Assembly (NCBI GenBank): GCA_026129485.1
Contig: JAHCHY010000017.1
Location: 32,627 to 96,626, forward strand
DNA: 64,000 bases
Direction of reading: 5' to 3'
Source: Cyclobacteriaceae bacterium
Lineage (GTDB): Bacteria; Bacteroidota; Bacteroidia; Cytophagales; Cyclobacteriaceae
In this document: one piece after another, positions 56,101 to 64,000 of the stretch
How the letters are laid out: each line of letters starts with the position of its first letter
Numbering within the stretch: the first letter of the stretch is position 1
Translations under genes and position numbers: made by a program
The notes under the pieces: generated by a model
What the model was told of the DNA's origin: nothing
The model's database searches: none
Seen by the model: only the letters and a program-made list of their open reading frames with translations

Positions 56101-57780
56101 ATGCACAATATCAGGTTACAACTTTTAGCATCAGGTTTAGGAATCAGTCTAACGATACCTTTACAGGCGCAGCCCCCTGAAAAGTGGAGTGAAGGCGAGA
56201 TTGAAAAAGTGGAGATCCAGATCACGAAAGAGAAGCAGATTACGCTGCCTCAGGCTAATCGCTTCTTTGAGAAAATACCACCGCGCCCGGCTGAACCGAT
56301 CAAGCCTGCCATTACGTACAATTTTAAGAATCTCAGCTTCAATACACCCGATTATAACCCCGCTATCCGGCCGTTGCGTTTGCAGAACGAGCCGATCTCA
56401 AAAATCTATGGCAACTATGTGAGTGCGGCTTTCGGCAACTATGCGTCTGCCTTTATTGATGCCTATGCCACAACCAAACGCGATAAGGATAAGTTTTACG
56501 GATTTAAGGTTTCCCATTTAGGTTTTGGCCGTGGCCCGGTTGACGGAAACAATTCGGCAGCATCCAACTCGCAGTTGCGCTTGTTTGGCAAAGGCTTTGG
56601 CAGGCAGGTAACAACCGGAGGCTACCTGGATTATGAACGCATCGGCACACATTTCTACGGCTATGCACCGGGTACCGATATCAACCGCGAATTGATCCGC
56701 CAGGTATATAACATAGTTGGCGTTGGCGGGGAAATTGAAAATACGGCTTCAGGCAAGCTCAATTATAAAGTAAAGGGAGCATTCAGCTACCTCGATGACC
56801 ATTACCGGGCTAAGGAAAGCGAAGTAAATGTCGGCTTTACCGGTGATTATGAGTTATCGAAAACAAGCAAGATGGTGTTTGGAACGGATTACTACTTAGT
56901 TACGCGCAAAGATGCTGCCATTGAAGCCAAGCCGCGCCATTTGTTTAAGGCGAAGGGCGCTTACCAGTTTTACCTGGTTGACGACCTGCTGTTCAGCGCA
57001 GGCGCTACCATTGCTTTTGAGAATGATACATTAGGCAAAGCGAAAGACCTGCATCTTTATCCCGATTTCAGGGCAAGCTATCCGCTAAGCCCTTCGGTAG
57101 AAGTTTATGCAACCCTTACGGGTGATATGGATAAGGTTTCGTTACACACGCTCGCACGCGAAAATGCGTGGATCAATGCGAATGTGGGAACGTATCATAC
57201 CAACAGAACGGTTGAGTTCCTGGGAGGCATAAGAGGCAAGCTTGGCAGCAAGGTTTCCTACGCTACCGGGTTATCATTTGCCAACCTGAAAAACTGGTAT
57301 TTCTATATCAATGATGATACCGATCCATCAAAGTTTAATGTGGCGTATGATGAGGGTAACACCAAGCGGACTAACTTTTTTGGCGAGCTGAGCTTTGCCC
57401 ATGCTGAAACGGCACGTGTTTCCTTGCGGGGCGATTACTTCGGATACGGTACGGGCGATTTGTCTGAGGCGTGGCACCGGCCAAAATACCGGTTGGGTGT
57501 AACTACTGCCTTTAACCTGTATTCGAAGTTATTGTTTAATGTTGATGCGCTGGCACAGGGTGGGGCAAAAGCCCGGGTTTATGATGGAGATGCAGCCATA
57601 TATTTAACCACCACGCTGCCGGCTGCATTTGATCTTAATGCCAAGCTGAGTTACCTGTTCTCGAAGCAGTTCTCGATGTTTGTAAAAGGAAATAACCTGC
57701 TTTCGAACGAGTACCCGATTTATCTGAACTATCCGGTGCGCGGGTTGAATGTGATGGGGGGAATTACCTGGGTATTTTGA
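56101..57780 (+). CDS. TonB-dependent receptor-like outer-membrane barrel without plug
   Basis: 559 residues with a signal peptide ending near PLQAQP. A Pro-rich segment (about 50-75; FEKIPPRPAEPIKPAITYNF) is followed by about 450 residues alternating like a large outer-membrane barrel (FYGFKVSHLGFGRG, VGFTGDYELSKTSKMVFGTD, ARVSLRGDYFGYGTGD), ending GLNVMGGITWVF with the terminal Phe typical of such barrels. No plug domain or TonB box is evident, unlike true receptors. It starts 4 nt after the TPR gene, so the two are co-translated and probably work together in the outer membrane. The role (assembly, transport or anchoring) is unknown. Confidence 0.78.
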   Translation: MHNIRLQLLASGLGISLTIPLQAQPPEKWSEGEIEKVEIQITKEKQITLPQANRFFEKIPPRPAEPIKPAITYNFKNLSFNTPDYNPAIRPLRLQNEPISKIYGNYVSAAFGNYASAFIDAYATTKRDKDKFYGFKVSHLGFGRGPVDGNNSAASNSQLRLFGKGFGRQVTTGGYLDYERIGTHFYGYAPGTDINRELIRQVYNIVGVGGEIENTASGKLNYKVKGAFSYLDDHYRAKESEVNVGFTGDYELSKTSKMVFGTDYYLVTRKDAAIEAKPRHLFKAKGAYQFYLVDDLLFSAGATIAFENDTLGKAKDLHLYPDFRASYPLSPSVEVYATLTGDMDKVSLHTLARENAWINANVGTYHTNRTVEFLGGIRGKLGSKVSYATGLSFANLKNWYFYINDDTDPSKFNVAYDEGNTKRTNFFGELSFAHAETARVSLRGDYFGYGTGDLSEAWHRPKYRLGVTTAFNLYSKLLFNVDALAQGGAKARVYDGDAAIYLTTTLPAAFDLNAKLSYLFSKQFSMFVKGNNLLSNEYPIYLNYPVRGLNVMGGITWVF

Positions 57781-57807
57781 TAATAGCTTAATTTGATGAA
57801 ATTGCGT

Positions 57808-57815
57808 TAATTTTG
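57808..57815 (+). promoter_or_regulatory. -7 box before the SPOR-ExbB-ExbD-TonB genes
   Basis: TAATTTTG is a perfect TAnnTTTG, 28 nt before the SPOR gene ATG at 57844. No correctly spaced -33 element was seen. It would let the four genes be transcribed apart from the TPR and barrel genes. Confidence 0.4.
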
Positions 57816-57843
57816 TGATAATACCCAGATAAACCAAAACCAA

Positions 57844-58533
57844 ATGGCAAAGCGTAAAGACAAAAACGAATCGGATCTGAATAACGAAAACAGCTCAGAA
57901 GACAACTTCGGTTTGCCCGATATCGAGTACAAACCATTGGAAACGGAAACAACGGTACAGCCGGAATCCGAACAGGAACCTGTGGAAGAACCGGTTCGTC
58001 AATCTTACACCTATACACCAGAGGAAGAGCCCAGGTCTAATGCCCCCATCATCATTGCCGTAATTATCGGTTTGGTTTTGGTTGTGGGCGGGTTCCTGCT
58101 CTATCAATATGTATATATGCCTCAAAAGGAGAAAGAAAAACGAGAGCTTGCTGCCAAACAGGATGCGGAGAAGAAGCGCAGGGAAGAAGAAGCACGCCTG
58201 GCCCGCGAGAAAGAGGAAGAAGAACGCAGAAGGCGTGAGGAGGAAGCCGCAAATGCCGTAGTCAAGCCAACGACAGGAACGATCGAAACCTTAAGCAGCC
58301 GCACCAACCGCTACTATGTAGTAATAGCCAGCGCGGTAGATGGCGATCTGCTGATGGATCAGGCTAAAAAGTTAAGTACCGGGGGAGTAAGCACTAAAAT
58401 CATTCCGCCTTTTGGCAAGTGGAAGTTTTACAGGCTTACCATTAGTGATTTTGATTCCTTTGCAGCAGCGCAGACTAATGCAGATTCTTCCAAGCCGGAG
58501 TTTGGCGAAGGAGCCTGGGTTATCCGGTATTAA
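57844..58533 (+). CDS. SPOR-domain membrane protein
   Basis: 229 residues. An acidic cytosolic N-terminus (1-64) leads to one membrane helix (about 67-90; NAPIIIAVIIGLVLVVGGFL), a charged coiled coil rich in Lys/Arg/Glu (about 93-137), and a C-terminal SPOR fold (about 152-229; RYYVVIASAVDGDLLMDQAK, FGKWKFYRLTISDFDSFAAA). SPOR domains bind denuded septal peptidoglycan, so the protein probably sits at division or cell-wall sites with its SPOR end in the periplasm. It lies 53 nt before the ExbB gene and forms a four-gene run with the energy module. Confidence 0.85.
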   Translation: MAKRKDKNESDLNNENSSEDNFGLPDIEYKPLETETTVQPESEQEPVEEPVRQSYTYTPEEEPRSNAPIIIAVIIGLVLVVGGFLLYQYVYMPQKEKEKRELAAKQDAEKKRREEEARLAREKEEEERRRREEEAANAVVKPTTGTIETLSSRTNRYYVVIASAVDGDLLMDQAKKLSTGGVSTKIIPPFGKWKFYRLTISDFDSFAAAQTNADSSKPEFGEGAWVIRY

Positions 58534-58586
58534 ACCGGGCTAACCCGATACTTTTTAAACAGAAACTGAGTTAATTTTTTAAACGT

Positions 58587-59261
58587 ATGATCATAGCTCA
58601 AATTGTAACCGGTGCCCAGGATGCTGCTACGGCAGCAGATCAGTCCATCTCTTTAATGAGTTTGGTATTGGCAGGAGGCCCGTTGATGATTCCATTGGCC
58701 ATCTGTTCGGTTATTGCCATTTACATTTTTGTAGAACGTGTGCTTACCGTTAATAAGGCCAATGTAAGCTCCGATGTATTTATGGGCCGCATTAAGGAGC
58801 TGGTGCTTAAGGGCGATATTAACGGAGCAAAAGTTTTGTGTGCGCAGCACGATACGCCCGTAGCCCGGATGATTGAAAAGGGAGTATCCCGGATAGGCAG
58901 CCCTTTAAAAACCATCGAAGCTTCCATCGAAAACGTGGGTAAGATTGAGGTTTTCCGGTTAGAGAAAAACCTTTCGGTACTGGCCACTGTTGCCGGTGCA
59001 GCGCCCATGATCGGGTTCCTGGGAACGGTAATGGGTATGGTTAGCGCATTCATTGCCATTGCGCAGGAGGAAGGTTCGGTTAGCCCCAAGCTGCTGGCCG
59101 ATGGTATTTACACCGCTATGGTAACAACCGTTGCTGGATTGATTGTGGGGATTATTGCCTACCTCGGCTATAACTACCTGGTAACTCGTGTTTCCAAGGT
59201 AATTCATAAGATGGAATACTCTTCCATCGAGTTTATCGACCTGTTGCAGGAACCCCGTTAA
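58587..59261 (+). CDS. MotA/TolQ/ExbB family proton channel subunit
   Basis: 224 residues with three membrane helices (about 25-50, 130-155, 170-200). The family signature occurs as APMIGFLGTVMGMVSAF and DGIYTAMVTTVAGLIVGIIA. Together with the next two genes it forms the proton-driven motor that powers an outer-membrane process through TonB or TolA. ExbB and TolQ cannot be told apart from sequence alone; no tolB or pal is seen here. The stop codon is 2 nt before the ExbD/TolR start. Confidence 0.92.
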   Translation: MIIAQIVTGAQDAATAADQSISLMSLVLAGGPLMIPLAICSVIAIYIFVERVLTVNKANVSSDVFMGRIKELVLKGDINGAKVLCAQHDTPVARMIEKGVSRIGSPLKTIEASIENVGKIEVFRLEKNLSVLATVAGAAPMIGFLGTVMGMVSAFIAIAQEEGSVSPKLLADGIYTAMVTTVAGLIVGIIAYLGYNYLVTRVSKVIHKMEYSSIEFIDLLQEPR

Positions 59262-59263
59262 AT

Positions 59264-59656
59264 ATGAATCTGCAATCACGAAATAAAGTTGACCCGGCTT
59301 TCAGCATGGCTTCCATGACTGACCTGATCTTTTTGTTGCTGATCTTCTTTATGCTCACCTCTTCATTTGTAACGCCTTCGGGTTTGCCGGTTAACCTGCC
59401 TACCAGCGTGCAGAGTACGATTGAGGTGCAAAAAGTTTCGGTTACGGTAACCAAAGACCTCCAGATTTTCGTTAATGATAAGAAGGTAACCAAATCTACC
59501 CTTGAAGGTGAGCTGAAAAGTAAGCTGGGTGGCCCCAAAGGCGTAGTGGTGCTGCATATAGATGAAAGTGTGCCGACACGCGAAATGGTTTACGTGGCGG
59601 GTGTGGCAACCAAATTAGAAGCAAAGGTTTCAATAGCGACCAAGCCGGGTAATTAA
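59264..59656 (+). CDS. ExbD/TolR family proton-channel partner
   Basis: 130 residues with a single N-terminal membrane helix (about 20-42). The essential membrane Asp is Asp20 in SMTDLIFLLLIFFML, the equivalent of ExbD Asp25. The periplasmic part is the usual small domain (VTVTKDLQIFVNDKKVT, GVVVLHIDESVPTREMVYVA). It should couple proton flow to TonB/TolA movement with the ExbB partner. It sits 2 nt after the ExbB gene and 17 nt before the TonB-like gene. Confidence 0.93.
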   Translation: MNLQSRNKVDPAFSMASMTDLIFLLLIFFMLTSSFVTPSGLPVNLPTSVQSTIEVQKVSVTVTKDLQIFVNDKKVTKSTLEGELKSKLGGPKGVVVLHIDESVPTREMVYVAGVATKLEAKVSIATKPGN

Positions 59657-59673
59657 CTTAATCTTCGATTGTT

Positions 59674-60555
59674 ATGACCGCACAGCAGGAACAGAAGAAT
59701 AAACGGATAGCCCTGGTGGTTTCCATCGGGTTTCATGCTGTTCTCTTAATTGCATTTTTGTTGCTGATGGCCTGGCGGGCACCCAATCCACCGTACCCGG
59801 AATATGGTATTGAATTGAACTTCGGATTAGACCGGCAGGGAGGCGGTGAAGTGCAACCTGAAAAATCTCCGGGCACACAAGAAAGTAATCCCGATCCCCG
59901 GGAGGAAAAAGTTCAGGAAACATCCCAGGAGCAGCCTGCATCTGAGCCCGAACCCGAAAAAATATCGGAGCCTATTGTTTCCAAGCTGGAAAGCCCGGTG
60001 GTTGAAAAAGAAGTGAAGAAGGAAGCCGCCAAAGAGCCTGTTAAAGAAAATAAAACAGAAACGAAAAAGGTTACACCCAAAGAGGAAGCTAAAAAAGAAG
60101 AAGAAGTAAAGAGGAAAGTAGAAACAGAATACAAACCGGATACAAAGCCTGTAGATAAGAAAGGCGAAGGCGGAACCAGCCACGGAGATGATGCCGGCAA
60201 GACAGGTGATAAAGGAAATCCTGAAGGAAAGCTGGATGCCAAGACGCTTTATGGTCAGCAAGGTGGCGGTGGCGGAGGAGATGGATTTGGGTTGTCGATG
60301 GCCGGTTGGGCGTGGGCGAGTGAACCTAAAATTCCTGATCTGCCGGATAACCAGGATGGCCGTATAGAATTTGAAATTGAGTGCGATGAAGATGGTGAAA
60401 TCGTGGGTATTACAACACTTCATAGAGGACTAAGCGCACGTGCCGAGCAATTATTAAAAGAAGAGATCCGAAAGAATTCACTCATGAAAACCTCGGCCGG
60501 TCAGGCTCCTGAACGTTCAAAAGGTAGGGTAATCTTTATCCTTAAAACCAGGTAA
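59674..60555 (+). CDS. TonB/TolA-like energy transducer
   Basis: 293 residues. One N-terminal membrane helix (about 12-33) carries Ser17-xxx-His21 (SIGFH), the motif TonB and TolA use to contact the motor. The middle (about 50-175) is a long Lys/Glu/Pro-rich periplasm-spanning rod. A Gly-rich hinge (QGGGGGGDGFG) leads to a C-terminal domain (about 215-293; GRIEFEIECDEDGEIVGITT, ending GRVIFILKTR) like TonB_C. It should pass motor energy to the outer membrane, possibly to the barrel encoded upstream. It closes the operon; a 153-bp gap follows. Confidence 0.88.
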   Translation: MTAQQEQKNKRIALVVSIGFHAVLLIAFLLLMAWRAPNPPYPEYGIELNFGLDRQGGGEVQPEKSPGTQESNPDPREEKVQETSQEQPASEPEPEKISEPIVSKLESPVVEKEVKKEAAKEPVKENKTETKKVTPKEEAKKEEEVKRKVETEYKPDTKPVDKKGEGGTSHGDDAGKTGDKGNPEGKLDAKTLYGQQGGGGGGDGFGLSMAGWAWASEPKIPDLPDNQDGRIEFEIECDEDGEIVGITTLHRGLSARAEQLLKEEIRKNSLMKTSAGQAPERSKGRVIFILKTR

Positions 60556-60669
60556 TCTGCCCCTGTTTATTTTTTTCCTGTTGATCTGAAATCCCGTTTA
60601 TCGCTGCTTTTGCCGCTTTGGCTTCGCTATTGGCCGGTTAACTCCTTATCATGAAAGAAGCTTAAATCT

Positions 60670-60692
60670 ATTATCAATATTGTACTGATAAT
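60670..60692. promoter_or_regulatory. Operator-like palindrome before the MASE1 kinase gene
   Basis: ATTATCA (60670-60676) and TGATAAT (60686-60692) are perfect inverted 7-bp arms with a 9-nt centre, 16 nt before the ATG. The position suits repression, but no cognate regulator is visible and the surrounding DNA is AT-rich, so chance is possible. Confidence 0.3.
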
Positions 60693-60708
60693 GAGATAAT
60701 TATTTATA

Positions 60709-62418
60709 ATGCCTAAACCCCTGCTTAAATACTCCACAGATTTAAAAATAGGCATTGCAGCCCTGCTTTATTTCGCATCGGCCTGGCTGGGGCAAGCGTT
60801 GGCTTTTAGCGGAACAACGGCACTTGCCGTGTGGCCGCCATCAGGAATGGCTTTTGCGTTGCTCGTATTGTTAGGCCGGCAGGTATGGCCCGGCATTACC
60901 ATCGGGGCATTAGCTGCCAACCTGCTTGCTTTCTGGAACCATGAAGGGTTGAGCCAGCAAGGCCTGATTGCTATTTCGGTTTGCATTGCATTAGGCCAAA
61001 CCGGTGAAGCGATTACGGGGCGCATCTTGCTAACCCGCTGGATAAAGGACAGCTATCCATTCAGCCGTACGCGCGATACCTTTCGTTTTTTGTTTGCTTC
61101 GTTGTTCATGTGTGTAATTGGTTCCGGGACTGCCAGCCTCAGCCTGTGGGCTTCCGGTGTAATCGACATGCCCGGGTTTTCGGATTACTTTGTTCATGCC
61201 TGGATAAGCAACGTGGTTGGCATTTTGCTACTTACGCCACTCATCTTAGCTGTTGCCCGGATACGAACAATCAAATGGGAGCAGGGTAAATTACTGGAGG
61301 GCGGAGCATGCGCAGCCGGTTTGCTGGGATTGTCCATGCTGGTGCGTTATGGTTATTTCAATAACACCCTTATCGACTCGCTCCCTTACCTGCTCATACC
61401 GTTTTTACTGTGGCTGGCATTCCGTTTCGACCTGGTAGCCGCTATGACGGTTGCGCTTGTAGCCTCGCTTACGGCCATCTATTTTACCGTACAGCAGGCA
61501 GGACCATTTGTGCAACCGCAGCCGCTTGAGTCGATGCTGTTCGTTCAGGTGTTTATCGGTGTCATCAGCATATCCACTATTGTACTTTCAGCTACGGTGT
61601 CAGAACGGGCACAGGCGCAGGATCAGCTAAAAAAGTTTAATACAAACCTGGAAGCCATGGTGCAGGAACGTACCCAGGCATTGAACGAAGAGATTGTTAC
61701 GCGCAAGACAACGGAACAAAAGCTGATGCAGACCAATCGCGAATTAAGCAAGCGAAATACCGAGCTGGATAATTTTGTGTACAGCGTATCGCACGATTTA
61801 CGTGCACCGATTGCCTCTGTCCTCGGCCTGATCAACCTGGCGCGGAAAGACAATGACCCGGCCATGAAGAATGAATACCTGGATCGCATTAACCATAGCG
61901 CCTTGCAACAGGACGATTTTATTCGTGAAATCCTGGATCAATCGCGCAATGCACGGCTGGATATCAAGAAAGAAGAAGTTTTCTTTGAGCCTTTAATTGA
62001 AGAAACTTTTAACCAGCTAAAGTTTGCTACCCCGACTTCTGCCTTAGAGAAGATTGTAAGCATAAAGCAGACCGGGGCGTTTCACAGCGACCGGTGGCGG
62101 CTAAAGGTTGTCCTGAACAATATTATTTCGAACGCTATTCGCTACCGGAATGGCCGTGATCCTGTAATCCGTGTAAACGTGGCCATAGACAGGCGAAAAG
62201 CTTTGATTGAAGTAGAGGATAATGGCAGGGGAATAGCGCGTGAGCATCTGAACCGGGTGTACGAAATGTTTTACCGGGCTACCGATGACGGGGCCGGCTC
62301 GGGCCTGGGGCTTTATATTGTAAAGGAAACTCTTGATAAGTTGCAGGGACAAATCCGTATTGAATCAGAGTTAGGCAAGGGTACGCTCGTCCGGCTTGAA
62401 ATCCCTGAAGTAGCCTAA
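60709..62418 (+). CDS. Membrane histidine kinase with MASE1 sensor
   Basis: 569 residues. Residues 1-300 form a MASE1-type integral membrane sensor with about eight helices (ALAVWPPSGMAFALLVLLG, WISNVVGILLLTPLI). A coiled-coil linker (about 305-350) leads to HisKA with His362 in YSVSHDLRAPIAS and a HATPase with NNIISNAIRYRN, EDNGRGIAREH and GSGLGLYIVKE. It is an orphan kinase: no response regulator gene lies beside it. The MASE1 ligand is unknown in general. It may pair with a regulator elsewhere in the genome. Confidence 0.92.
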   Translation: MPKPLLKYSTDLKIGIAALLYFASAWLGQALAFSGTTALAVWPPSGMAFALLVLLGRQVWPGITIGALAANLLAFWNHEGLSQQGLIAISVCIALGQTGEAITGRILLTRWIKDSYPFSRTRDTFRFLFASLFMCVIGSGTASLSLWASGVIDMPGFSDYFVHAWISNVVGILLLTPLILAVARIRTIKWEQGKLLEGGACAAGLLGLSMLVRYGYFNNTLIDSLPYLLIPFLLWLAFRFDLVAAMTVALVASLTAIYFTVQQAGPFVQPQPLESMLFVQVFIGVISISTIVLSATVSERAQAQDQLKKFNTNLEAMVQERTQALNEEIVTRKTTEQKLMQTNRELSKRNTELDNFVYSVSHDLRAPIASVLGLINLARKDNDPAMKNEYLDRINHSALQQDDFIREILDQSRNARLDIKKEEVFFEPLIEETFNQLKFATPTSALEKIVSIKQTGAFHSDRWRLKVVLNNIISNAIRYRNGRDPVIRVNVAIDRRKALIEVEDNGRGIAREHLNRVYEMFYRATDDGAGSGLGLYIVKETLDKLQGQIRIESELGKGTLVRLEIPEVA

Positions 62419-62453
62419 TGACGTCCTGGCTTCAAAAGTCTTATCAAAATTCG

Positions 62454-62485
62454 TTGTTCAGGTAAATCATTTTAGGTTAGATTCG
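62454..62485 (+). promoter_or_regulatory. Possible promoter of the GH20 gene
   Basis: TTG of TTGTTC (62454-62456) and TAGATTCG (62478-62485, one mismatch to TAnnTTTG) are 21 nt apart and end 23 nt before the ATG at 62509. The same TTGTTC hexamer is at the -33 position of the araC-type promoter. Confidence 0.3.
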
Positions 62486-62508
62486 CATTTCTACCTAACA
62501 GATTTATC

Positions 62509-64000
62509 ATGAGAATAACGATCCGGCTGGCGCTGTTTAGTATTGCAGTTGCCGGCATCATCTCCTGTACAGAAAAGACACCCACCAATCTTGCTGCCGA
62601 AAGCCTGATTCCAAAGCCTGTTTCGGTTACGGCTACCGGAAAAGCTTTTGAGCTGACTTCTGAAACCGTTATTGTGGTGGATGAACAATATAAGAGCCTG
62701 GGCGATTCACTGGCTGCGGCTACAGGGTTCTCATTTCAAGCAGAGAGTGAAGGGATTTTCAAACCTGCTATCTATTTTAAGATAGATTCAACAGATAGCG
62801 AATTAGCTGACGAAGGTTACGAGCTAACCATTGAGCCGGGTAAAATCACCCTTAAGGCAGGTAAGCCCGCAGGATTGTTTTACGGAACACAAACCCTGCT
62901 TCAGCTTGTTACAAAGCCACGGGTAGATAATGCATTACTTATTCCCACAGGCACCATTCGCGATTACCCGGCCTATGCATGGCGCGGTTCCATGCTGGAT
63001 GTATCGCGTCATTTTTTTAGTGTAGCGGATGTAAAACGATACATTGACCTGATCAGTCATTATAAAATGAATGTGTTACACTTGCATTTAACCGATGACC
63101 AGGGGTGGCGTATTGAGATCAAATCGTGGCCCAATCTTGCCGTGCATGGCGGTACAACTCAGGTAGGTGGAGGAAAGGGCGGTGCCTACACGCAAGAGCA
63201 GTACAAAGAGATTGTGGCGCATGCGGCTTCACGATTTGTAACCATCGTTCCGGAAATTGATATGCCGAGCCATATCAATGCAGCATTAGCTGCATATGGT
63301 TCGCTGAACAATCCTGATACAAAATTTCCTAAAAGCGGTAACTATACCGGGCCACCCGAAACGCGCGGTGTGGCGGATGGTAACACTAAACCAACGGATC
63401 TATACACGGGTATTGAAGTAGGTTGGAGCACTCTTAGTCTTACTAAACCAGCGACTTTAAAATTTGTAAACGATGTAATTCGCGAGCTTGCAGAAATAAC
63501 TCCGGGATCATACCTGCATATAGGAGGCGATGAAGCCCACGTAACCAAGAAAGAAGACTACATTAAGTTTATCAATCATTTCAGTGATATCGTAAAGGCT
63601 AACAACAAGCAAATGATTGGCTGGGAAGAAATTGCCCAGGCTGATATAGATGGTAATTCGATCGCCCAGCATTGGGCATCGGAAGAACATGCTGCTGAAG
63701 CGGCCGCCAAGGGGGCGAAGATCATCATGTCGCCATCCAAAAAAGTGTACCTTGATATGCAGTACGATTCAACCACACGTATAGGCCTGCATTGGGCTGC
63801 TTACATAGAAGTGGATGATGCTTATAATTGGGATCCGGCTACACGGGTTAAAGGCATTGCCCGCGATAACATCCTGGGGGTAGAAGCGCCACTGTGGTCA
63901 GAAACGGTGATTAATATGACTGATATTGAATATATGGCATTTCCGCGTTTGATTGGTGTGGCAGAGATTGGATGGTCGCCCGCAGCAGGTCGCAGTTGGG
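62509..64000 (+). CDS. Beta-N-acetylhexosaminidase, GH20 (3' truncated by window end)
   Basis: The first 497 codons are present; the frame is still open at the window edge. The signal is lipoprotein-like (AVAGIISC, Cys20). The N-terminal GH20b domain (about 35-145) precedes the TIM barrel: YAWRGSMLDVSRHFFS, MNVLHLHLTDDQGWRIEIKS, and VTIVPEIDMPSHINAAL. The catalytic pair Asp341-Glu342 is in HIGGDEAH, used in substrate-assisted removal of terminal GlcNAc or GalNAc. It is probably anchored in the outer membrane or periplasm and acts on chitin-like, peptidoglycan or host glycan fragments. It follows the kinase gene after 90 nt. Confidence 0.95.
   Translation, partial: MRITIRLALFSIAVAGIISCTEKTPTNLAAESLIPKPVSVTATGKAFELTSETVIVVDEQYKSLGDSLAAATGFSFQAESEGIFKPAIYFKIDSTDSELADEGYELTIEPGKITLKAGKPAGLFYGTQTLLQLVTKPRVDNALLIPTGTIRDYPAYAWRGSMLDVSRHFFSVADVKRYIDLISHYKMNVLHLHLTDDQGWRIEIKSWPNLAVHGGTTQVGGGKGGAYTQEQYKEIVAHAASRFVTIVPEIDMPSHINAALAAYGSLNNPDTKFPKSGNYTGPPETRGVADGNTKPTDLYTGIEVGWSTLSLTKPATLKFVNDVIRELAEITPGSYLHIGGDEAHVTKKEDYIKFINHFSDIVKANNKQMIGWEEIAQADIDGNSIAQHWASEEHAAEAAAKGAKIIMSPSKKVYLDMQYDSTTRIGLHWAAYIEVDDAYNWDPATRVKGIARDNILGVEAPLWSETVINMTDIEYMAFPRLIGVAEIGWSPAAGRSW

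Overview
The window looks like a chromosomal segment from a member of the Bacteroidota, most likely Cytophagales. The signs are a type IX secretion (T9SS) C-terminal sorting domain on a giant secreted protein, outer-membrane receptors with carboxypeptidase-like N-terminal domains, PorT-like barrels, few Shine-Dalgarno sites, and repeated matches to the Bacteroidota -7 promoter box TAnnTTTG. No rRNA, tRNA, CRISPR array, transposase, integrase or phage gene was seen. No gene-free stretch exceeds about 230 bases; the largest are 6436-6617, 17399-17624 and 52845-53066.

Layout. 1-3556: end of a carbohydrate-binding-module protein, a Tat-exported sugar isomerase/epimerase-like protein and a TonB-dependent receptor, a small sugar-use group. 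3641-5494: GTP-type PEP carboxykinase. 5539-10317: an AT-richer block with an AraC regulator divergent from a sugar O-acetyltransferase, a cyclophilin-like lipoprotein, a heme/PQQ-type sugar dehydrogenase and an alpha/beta hydrolase; it may be acquired. 10469-15370: pirin, a sodium:solute symporter, an OPT oligopeptide transporter and a TerB-like protein. 15456-17398: groES-groEL. 17625-24782: housekeeping and envelope genes (unknown protein, secG, a TPR-like protein, lptE, a sigma-54 activator, miaB, gamma-carbonic anhydrase, an OmpH/Skp-like chaperone).

24888-47381 is the most unusual part. A 1045-residue ATP/ADP-translocase-like membrane protein is fused to HEAT repeats and a degenerate cyclic-nucleotide-binding domain. 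It is followed by an operon of a membrane-anchored STAND NTPase with WD40 repeats, a PorT-like barrel and a propeller-like lipoprotein; start and stop codons overlap as TAATG at both junctions. Next comes a 4507-residue T9SS cargo protein with autotransporter-type beta repeats, twelve near-identical 92-residue PKD-like repeats, PKD domains, an Omp28-like domain and a sorting signal. The order suggests an envelope-spanning sensor and surface-adhesin system; that function is inferred.

47378-50685: a two-component pair (NtrC-type regulator and hybrid kinase) convergent with the giant gene. 50794-52844: TerB-like protein, rhomboid protease and holA. 53067-60555: TPR protein, outer-membrane barrel, SPOR protein, and an ExbB/TolQ-ExbD/TolR-TonB/TolA energy module, probably one envelope machine. 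60709-62418: MASE1 histidine kinase. 62509-64000: start of a GH20 beta-N-acetylhexosaminidase cut by the window end.
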